Source: Azospirillum sp.
GTDB lineage: Bacteria; Pseudomonadota; Alphaproteobacteria; Azospirillales; Azospirillaceae
Assembly: GCA_016124535.1 (NCBI GenBank)
Contig: WGNK01000020.1
Location: forward strand, 124,001-188,000
Direction: 5' to 3'
DNA length: 64,000 bases
Shown in pieces: positions 58,736-64,000 of the stretch (its first letter is position 1; each line of letters starts with the position of its first letter). The translations under genes and the position numbers were made by a program. The notes beneath the pieces were generated by a model. That model was not told the DNA's origin and searched no databases. It was given only the letters and a program-made list of their open reading frames with translations.

Positions 58736-58767
58736 TTGACTTGGCCCGCTTATTAGGACTAAAGTCC
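58736..58767 (+). promoter_or_regulatory. Candidate promoter before the packaging genes
   Basis: TTGACT (58736-58741), 18-bp spacer and TAAAGT (58760-58765). The -10 lies in GGACT-AA-AGTCC (58756-58767), a possible operator. It precedes the gene at 58811 by about 40 nt. Confidence 0.45.
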
Positions 58768-58810
58768 CCAGGCAAGGGTGGTAGTGCGTCTGCGGGTCGG
58801 GAGAGGCGCG

Positions 58811-59104
58811 ATGGCAGAAACCAGCGGATTGGACGCCCTGTGGCGGGATTTCCAGGTCACCGCTGCCGCCTATGCTGCCGAAGAAAACGAAGAGCTCGAC
58901 CAGAGGCTGGCCACACTCGAAGCCGAGCTGGGGACGGCGCCGGTGACCTCGCTCCATGACGCCGTGATCAAGGCCCGCTATATCCGATACTGCACGCAAG
59001 CGTTTGGCGACGTACCGGCGACGGCCGCGGACACGCTGGCCGACGGGCTGAAAGCCTTGGCCGTCCAGCTGGGTGTTCTGGTCGCGGTTCCTTTGGCTGC
59101 GTGA
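58811..59104 (+). CDS. Hypothetical 97-residue protein
   Basis: ATG preceded by GGGAGAGG. Acidic helical protein (AEENEELDQRLATLEAELG; DAVIKARYIRYCTQAF). Unknown family, placed just before the HNH gene. Confidence 0.6.
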   Translation: MAETSGLDALWRDFQVTAAAYAAEENEELDQRLATLEAELGTAPVTSLHDAVIKARYIRYCTQAFGDVPATAADTLADGLKALAVQLGVLVAVPLAA

Positions 59105-59116
59105 GAGTTTGTTCCT

Positions 59117-59452
59117 ATGCCATCAGCGCCGCCGCGGGCCTGCCGCTGCGGCACTCTGGTTCCGGCCGGCAAGCCCTGCCCGCGCTGCAGCCGTGAGCGC
59201 GATCTGGCGCGCGGCAGCCGTCAGCAGCGTGGCTATGACGCCGACTGGCAGCGCTTCCGCGCCGCGTTCTTGAGACAGCACCCGATCTGCTCGACGCCCG
59301 ACTGCGGCGCGCCTGCGACCGATGTCGACCACATCAAGGCGCTGCGTGATCGCGGCGCCCGCCTTGACCCCGCCAACTGCCGGCCCTTCTGCCACCCCTG
59401 CCACTCGCGCCGCACCGGCCGCGACCAGGTTCCCCACCCTCCGAGGGGGTAG
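59117..59452 (+). CDS. HNH endonuclease
   Basis: 111 residues. N-terminal CRCGTLVPAGKPCPRC zinc knuckle and the HNH core: CSTPDCGAPATDVDHIKAL with the DH pair, then NCRPFCHPCHSRRTGRD. HNH enzymes next to small terminase genes act with the terminase in packaging in HK97/HK022-type phages. Here it precedes the P27-like gene by about 105 nt. Confidence 0.85.
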   Translation: MPSAPPRACRCGTLVPAGKPCPRCSRERDLARGSRQQRGYDADWQRFRAAFLRQHPICSTPDCGAPATDVDHIKALRDRGARLDPANCRPFCHPCHSRRTGRDQVPHPPRG

Positions 59453-59557
59453 GGGGGTCGAAACTTCGGTCGCGGATGCCGGGAACCGGTCCAGAGTCTT
59501 GCGCGCAAACTCCGGAGTTCTCCGGAATTTTTTCCTGATTATCAGTTGGAGGCGGTC

Positions 59558-59980
59558 ATGGGCTTGCGCGGACCGCTGCCGCCATCGGGGAGCGGGCGCA
59601 CCCCGGTTGCCAAGGCCGATTTGCCGAGCTGCCCCACCTGGCTCGATGCCGCGGCGAAGAAGGAGTGGCGCCGGGTGGTGCCGGAGCTGGCCAAGCTGGG
59701 CCTGCTGGCACGGCTCGACCAGGCGGCGCTGGCCAGCTACTGCGAAGCCTTTGCCACTTACGCCAAGGCGGTCGGCGGATTGCAGGACAAGGGGCTTATC
59801 GTCGTCGACGCCAAGGGCAACCAGAAGCCTTCGCCCTTGGTCAAGATCGCCAATGACGCCGCCCAGCGCATCGAGCGCTTGGCCAAGGTGCTGGGGCTGA
59901 CGCCCGAGGCGCGCCAGCGGCTCAAGGCCGAGCCCGCCAAGCCGCCGGCCTCGGACGGTTTCGATGATCTTCTCGCCTGA
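59558..59980 (+). CDS. terS: Terminase small subunit, P27 family
   Basis: 140 residues from the ATG at 59558, with GGAGG 7 nt upstream. Opening GLRGPLPPSGSGRTPVAKADLPSCPTWL and the helical core LDQAALASYCEAFATYAKAV are P27-like. It recognises the packaging site and loads the large subunit. It overlaps the large subunit gene by 17 nt. Confidence 0.85.
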   Translation: MGLRGPLPPSGSGRTPVAKADLPSCPTWLDAAAKKEWRRVVPELAKLGLLARLDQAALASYCEAFATYAKAVGGLQDKGLIVVDAKGNQKPSPLVKIANDAAQRIERLAKVLGLTPEARQRLKAEPAKPPASDGFDDLLA

Positions 59981-61559
59981 TCCGGAGCGTTATCCCGATC
60001 CCAGCGGTCGGGCCGAGCGCATCTGCCGGTTCCTGGAGCATCTGCGGCTGTGGGAGGGCGACTTCGCCGGCAAACGGTTCCGGCTGCACCCGTTCCAGCG
60101 CGCGGTGATCCGGCGCATCTACGGGCCGCGGACGCCGGACGGCAGGCGCCTGGTGCGGCTGGTGCTGATCTGGATTCCGCGCGGCAACGCCAAGACCACG
60201 CTCGCGGCCGGGTTGGGGCTCGCACATTTTCTCGGGCCCGAGGCCGAGCCCGGCGGTCAGGTCGTGTTGGCGGCGGCCGACCAGGCCAATGCCGGGATCG
60301 CGTTCAAGCACGCCTGGGAGATGACCAAGGCCGAGCCACGCTTGATGTCGCGGGTACGGCCGCTGGAAAGCCGGATGAAGCTGCTGCACCCCGGTACCTC
60401 GGGCGAACTCAAGGCGATCTCCAGCGAGGCCTATTCCAAGCACGGCCTCAACGTTTCGTTCTTTCTGGCCGACGAGATCCATGCCTGGCCGCCGCCGGAA
60501 GACCGCAAGCTCTACAAGACCGTCACCGACAGCATGGTCAAACGGACGCAACCGCTGACGGTGGTGATCTCGACCGCGGGCGCAGGCCAGGGTGGGCTCG
60601 CCTGGGACCTCTGGGACTACGCCCACAAGGTCGCCAGCGGGGCGATCGACGACCCCAGCGTGGCGCCGATCATCTTCGCCGCCGACAACACGGCCGACTG
60701 GCGCGACCAAGACCAGTGGCACCTCGCCAACCCGGCGATTGCCGCGGGCTTCTGCTCGCTGGAGGAGCTCACGATCAAGGCCCGACGGATTGTCCATTTC
60801 CCGGCCGAGATCGCCGACTTCAAGCGCTTCCACCTGAACATCTGGCAGGAGGGGACGGCCGAGCCCTGGGTCGACTTGGGTCTGTATGATCAGGCCGCCC
60901 CGGCGACCTCGGCCGAAAGCCTGATCGGCCGGCGCTGCTGGGTGGGTGTCGACCTGTCGTCGGTCGAGGACCTTACTGCGGTGGTGGCCGTATTCCCCGA
61001 AGGGAGTGCTGAGGACCCGGCGCTCGACGTGCTGGCCCAGTTCTTCCTGCCCGAGGCGCGCATCGCCGAGAAGGCCGACAAGGATCGCGCCGACTATCTG
61101 AAGTGGGCGGCCGACGGGTATCTGACGCTTACACCCGGCAACCGGGTCGACTACGACGTGATCGTCGCCCATCTGGTCGGCGTCGCGGAACGCCATGAGG
61201 TCGTCGAGATCGCGATCGACCGCTGGAACTCTACCGCGGTGACCACCCGGCTCCAGGCTTTCGGCCTGCCGGTGGTCGAGTTCGGCCAGGGCTATGCCTC
61301 GATGTCGGCGCCGGTGAAGGCGCTGAAGCGGGCGATTCTGGGACACCAGTTCCGCCACGGCGGCAATCCGGTGCTGCGGCTCTGCTTCGCCAATGCGGTT
61401 GCCGAGCGGGACGGGCCGGAAAACGAGAAGTTCACCAAGGCCAAGGCCCGCGGCCGGATCGACGGCGCGGTCGCGTCGGCAATGGCCGTAGGCCGAATGA
61501 TCGCCGCCGACCGCACCGACCTGAACGACCTGATCCTGCGCCGTGGGGGACTGGCCTAA
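59964..61559 (+). CDS. terL: Terminase large subunit
   Basis: 531 residues. ATPase: adenine/Walker A-like IPRGNAKTTLA about 70-80 and Walker B FFLADEIHAW about 167-176. Nuclease domain: VGVDLSSVEDL about 328, VVEIAIDRWN about 414 and DGAVASAMA about 502, giving the acidic metal ligands. It packages DNA into the prohead through the portal. Intact by length and motifs; the long reverse-strand frame under it is a shadow. Confidence 0.95.
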   Translation: MIFSPDPERYPDPSGRAERICRFLEHLRLWEGDFAGKRFRLHPFQRAVIRRIYGPRTPDGRRLVRLVLIWIPRGNAKTTLAAGLGLAHFLGPEAEPGGQVVLAAADQANAGIAFKHAWEMTKAEPRLMSRVRPLESRMKLLHPGTSGELKAISSEAYSKHGLNVSFFLADEIHAWPPPEDRKLYKTVTDSMVKRTQPLTVVISTAGAGQGGLAWDLWDYAHKVASGAIDDPSVAPIIFAADNTADWRDQDQWHLANPAIAAGFCSLEELTIKARRIVHFPAEIADFKRFHLNIWQEGTAEPWVDLGLYDQAAPATSAESLIGRRCWVGVDLSSVEDLTAVVAVFPEGSAEDPALDVLAQFFLPEARIAEKADKDRADYLKWAADGYLTLTPGNRVDYDVIVAHLVGVAERHEVVEIAIDRWNSTAVTTRLQAFGLPVVEFGQGYASMSAPVKALKRAILGHQFRHGGNPVLRLCFANAVAERDGPENEKFTKAKARGRIDGAVASAMAVGRMIAADRTDLNDLILRRGGLA

Positions 61560-61574
61560 CCGGAGGCTCACCGA

Positions 61575-61943
61575 GTGCCCCATCCGCATTTCTTTCCTCG
61601 GCCGGTGCCGGCGGTCGAAACCGAGCCCTTCGCCAGTCCCGAGGAGGCCTGGTTCTGGTTCGTCCAGGCACACGAAGCCGCGACCGCCGGGGCACGGATT
61701 GCCGGCGGCCAAGGCGACATCCTGCGTCCGTGCGAGCCGAACGACATCATGCTCGCGGTCGACCGGCTCTACAGACGGCACCGATTGAGGCGGGACCATC
61801 TCTGCGTGCTGGCCGATTACGGCCGCCAGCTCATGCCCCCTGACCCCGAGCGCCGCGCCGAGCAAAGAGCCTATGGCCTGTGGCGGGAGGCGTTCGACCG
61901 GCTCGCTCCAGTCTTGCGCGACAAAGGCATCGTGCGGCGATGA
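61575..61943 (+). CDS. Conserved hypothetical protein between terminase and portal
   Basis: 122 residues from GTG with CGGAGG upstream. WFWFVQAHEAATAGARI and RPCEPNDIMLAVDRLYRRHRLRRDHLCVLADYGRQL: helical, with basic and aromatic residues. The pattern is familiar from alphaproteobacterial genomes, where copies occur outside phages, but no function is known to me. Its place inside the packaging operon is unusual. Confidence 0.6.
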   Translation: MPHPHFFPRPVPAVETEPFASPEEAWFWFVQAHEAATAGARIAGGQGDILRPCEPNDIMLAVDRLYRRHRLRRDHLCVLADYGRQLMPPDPERRAEQRAYGLWREAFDRLAPVLRDKGIVRR

Positions 61944-61955
61944 GAAAGGGTTAGG

Positions 61956-63233
61956 ATGCGCTGGTCGGTCGCGTCGATGGGGCGGTGGCTGGTCCGCTCG
62001 CTCGGCCTGCATCCCCGTGATCCGGGGCTGGCCGCGCTGTTCGGCCTGGGGCATCAGACCGCTGCCGGAATCGCGGTGACGCCCGAGCTGGCGCTCGAAT
62101 GCCCGGCGGTTTACGCATGCCTGGGATTGCTCGCCGACACGGTGGCGACGATTCCGCTGGATCTCTATCGCCGCACCGGGCCGGATTCGGCGGAACGCGC
62201 CACCGACCATCCGGTTCATGCGCTGATCCACGACCGGCCCAACCCCTGGCAGAGTTCGGTCGAATGGCGCCAGCAGCTGGTCGCGGACCTGTTCGGCCAC
62301 GGCAACAGCTATTCCCGCATCCGCTGGCGCGGCGACGGGCTGCCGGAAGCGCTGGAGCCGTTTCAGCCGCCCCAGGTGACGCCGTTCCGCACGCCTGCCG
62401 GCGCCGTCGCTTACCGGGTCCAGCCCGACCACGGCCCGTCGGAGATCCTGCTGGCGGGCGAGCTGCTGCATGTCCGCCGCCGGCCGTTCGAGCGCGACGG
62501 GCTGAAGGGCCGCTCGCCGATCGTGCTGCACCGGGAGACCATCGGGCTGGCGCTGGCGGTCTTGCGCTACACCAGCCGCTTTTTCGGCAATTCGGCCATC
62601 CCCAAGGGCGGGCTCAAGGTGCCGGGCGCTTTGTCCGACAAGGCGGTCGAGGTGATCCGCGACGACTGGGACCGGCGCCACAAGGGGCCGGAAAACGCCC
62701 ATCGCCTGGCGATCTTCGACAAAGGCATCGAATGGGTCGACATCGGCTCCAACAACACCGACGCGCAACTCCTCGAAATCTACCGCTTCCTGGTCGGCGA
62801 GATCTCCTCCCGGGTGTTCGGCATCCCGCCCCACCTGGTCGGCGATCTTGAGCGCTCGACCAGCTGGGGGGCGGGCATCGAGCAGCAGTCGATCGGTTTC
62901 GTGGTCTATTTCGTCCGCCCGATCCTGGTGGCGATCGAGCAGGCATTGAACGGCGCTCTCCTGACCGCCGAGGCGCGCCAGAAGTACTTCATCGAGTTCA
63001 ACGTCGACGGCTTGCTGCGCGGCGACTTCAAGACCCGGATGGAGGGCCTGGCACTCTGCATCCAATGGGGCCTGATGACCCCCAACGAGGCGCGGCGGCT
63101 CTTGAACCTGACGCCGCTGCCCGGTGGCGACAGCAGGCTGCAGCCGCTCAACCTGGCACCGGCGGAGAAGATCATGGACGTGTTGCTGAAGCCCGACGCC
63201 AAGGCGACGAGACAACTGGAAACGGTGCCATGA
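61956..63233 (+). CDS. Portal protein, HK97 family
   Basis: 425 residues. AYACLGLLADTVATIPLDLYRR is the usual start of the portal core, with SYSRIRWRGDGLPEALEPF, GRSPIVLHRETIGLAL and GIPPHLVGDLERSTSWGAGIEQQSIGFV further on. It forms the dodecameric DNA gate at one capsid vertex. The stop overlaps the protease start (ATGA). Confidence 0.92.
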   Translation: MRWSVASMGRWLVRSLGLHPRDPGLAALFGLGHQTAAGIAVTPELALECPAVYACLGLLADTVATIPLDLYRRTGPDSAERATDHPVHALIHDRPNPWQSSVEWRQQLVADLFGHGNSYSRIRWRGDGLPEALEPFQPPQVTPFRTPAGAVAYRVQPDHGPSEILLAGELLHVRRRPFERDGLKGRSPIVLHRETIGLALAVLRYTSRFFGNSAIPKGGLKVPGALSDKAVEVIRDDWDRRHKGPENAHRLAIFDKGIEWVDIGSNNTDAQLLEIYRFLVGEISSRVFGIPPHLVGDLERSTSWGAGIEQQSIGFVVYFVRPILVAIEQALNGALLTAEARQKYFIEFNVDGLLRGDFKTRMEGLALCIQWGLMTPNEARRLLNLTPLPGGDSRLQPLNLAPAEKIMDVLLKPDAKATRQLETVP

Positions 63234-63832
63234 GCGATCTTGAGATCGAACGCCGCGCCTTCGACGCCGGGCTGGAGCTGCGCGAGGAGGGCCAGGCGGT
63301 GTGCCTGGTCGGCCATGCCGCCCTGATCAACCAGCTGTCGGAGGATATGGGCGGCTGGCGCGAGCAGATAGCATCCGGCGCCTTCGCCGAGGCGCTCGCC
63401 AAAGACGATGTCCGGCTGCTGGTCAACCACCGCGACCTGCCGCTGGCGCGCACCCGCTCGGGCACCTTGAAGCTGTCCGAGGACAGCCGGGGTCTCGCGA
63501 TCGAGGCGACGCTGGAGCCGTCGGATCCCGACGTCCAGCGCCTGCTGCCCAAACTGAAGCGCGGCGACCTCTCGCAGATGAGCTTCGGCTTCCGGGTCGC
63601 CCCCGGCGGTCAGGACTGGGCCAAGGACGACGAGGGCCGCACCGTGCGCACGCTGAAGAAGCTGCGGCTGTTCGATGTCTCGGTGGTGACCTTCCCGGCC
63701 TATCCCCAGACCGACGTGGCGGTGCGCTCGTTCCAGGCCTGGCAGGCGACCGAAGCACGGCGCCATCGCGAGCGGCGCCATCGCGAACGGCTGGGTCGCG
63801 CGCTGGGGCAACAGGGAAAGATGGTCGGGTAG
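63230..63832 (+). CDS. Prohead (capsid maturation) protease, HK97/S78 family
   Basis: 200 residues from the ATG at 63230. LVGHAALINQLSEDMGGWREQIASGAFAEAL, VRLLVNHRDLPLART with the His, and LFDVSVVTFPAYPQTDV with the Ser give the S78 signature. It cuts capsid delta domains and itself during maturation. The C-terminus is a basic repeat (ERRHRERLGRAL). Confidence 0.9.
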   Translation: MSDLEIERRAFDAGLELREEGQAVCLVGHAALINQLSEDMGGWREQIASGAFAEALAKDDVRLLVNHRDLPLARTRSGTLKLSEDSRGLAIEATLEPSDPDVQRLLPKLKRGDLSQMSFGFRVAPGGQDWAKDDEGRTVRTLKKLRLFDVSVVTFPAYPQTDVAVRSFQAWQATEARRHRERRHRERLGRALGQQGKMVG

Positions 63833-63864
63833 TACGGGCGATCCTGAATCGATCGCAATCAACC

Positions 63865-63890
63865 GGGGCCGGTCGGAAACGACCGGCCCC
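63865..63890 (+). terminator. Hairpin between protease and capsid genes
   Basis: GGGGCCGGTCG (63865-63875), loop GAAA, and CGACCGGCCCC (63880-63890) form a perfect stem with a GNRA loop, followed by AAGCTTTT. It may partly terminate or stabilise capsid mRNA. Confidence 0.6.
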
Positions 63891-63911
63891 AAGCTTTTGG
63901 AGGGCGTGGCG

Positions 63912-64000
63912 GTGGCCGAGTTCGAACGATTGAAAACCTTGCGCGAGCAGCGCGGCAAGCTGGGCGGGGAGATGCGGGCACTCACCGACTTGGCGGAAGC
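63912..64000 (+). CDS. Major capsid protein, HK97 family, start only
   Basis: Runs off the end of the window. The GTG at 63912 is favoured (GGAGG 9 nt upstream); a GTG at 63906 is possible. The first 29 residues (AEFERLKTLREQRGKLGGEM ...) are a helical delta-domain start typical of HK97-type capsid precursors, and gene order agrees. Confidence 0.75.
   Translation, partial: MAEFERLKTLREQRGKLGGEMRALTDLAE

Noticed and set aside
59922..63215. Open reverse frame of 1097 residues over terminase and portal
   Set aside because: Shadow of high-GC coding DNA; the forward frames contain complete terminase and portal motifs, while the reverse translation has no motif and skewed composition.

Overview
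The window is phage DNA from end to end, in a GC-rich bacterium. High GC content, GTG starts, ATGA/GTGA gene overlaps and short Xre-type regulators suggest an alphaproteobacterium; that host call is inference. The sequence shows two different prophages lying head to tail and joined at about 40.9 kb by a tRNA-Arg(CCU) 3' portion that looks like an attachment site.

Prophage 1 (start of window to about 40.94 kb) is a contractile-tailed phage. The window opens inside a large SNF2-type helicase polyprotein (2-3748), followed by a second 1780-residue helicase polyprotein (4199-9541) carrying a short glycine-rich N-terminal signature seen on phage polyvalent proteins. A small reverse-strand cluster (SprT-like metalloprotease and two small proteins) and a self-regulated ribbon-helix-helix gene follow. 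Then come the head genes (protease, scaffold, major capsid protein), neck genes, tail sheath, tail tube, a tail-assembly chaperone with a frameshifted second part, tape measure, baseplate hub and spike. An accessory patch (26.6-29.4 kb: membrane protein, Xre regulator, Rha-like regulator) interrupts the module. Baseplate wedge genes, tail fibres and a lysis cassette (two-domain endolysin, holin-like, two spanin-like proteins) complete it. Terminase and portal must lie left of the window. A repeated TCGTGAC motif stands in front of several gene blocks and is a candidate phage-specific promoter.

Prophage 2 (about 40.94 kb to beyond 64 kb) is a lambda-like phage with an HK97-type head. A leftward operon carries two tyrosine integrases, each with a small HTH partner, an ASCH-like protein, a protein with seven SANT/Myb-like repeats, a HerA-like ATPase, a 43-residue membrane protein and a Bro-N antirepressor. 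The immunity region spans 50.9-55.5 kb. Two promoters of the same design (PL-like at 50.95 kb, PR-like at 55.51 kb) overlap matching operators; the Xre repressor and a Cro-like gene diverge at the PR side. Between the operators sits a DNA methyltransferase plus PD-(D/E)XK nuclease pair, a probable restriction or superinfection-exclusion cargo. Rightward come small regulators and a replication initiator whose own coding sequence contains about 16 GGGTGACA iterons, an origin inside the initiator gene as in lambda O. HNH endonuclease, small and large terminase, portal, prohead protease and the start of the capsid gene end the window.

How it fits together: prophage 2 is complete enough to read regulation, replication and packaging; prophage 1 supplies particle assembly and lysis. 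No insertion sequence, rRNA or CRISPR array was seen.
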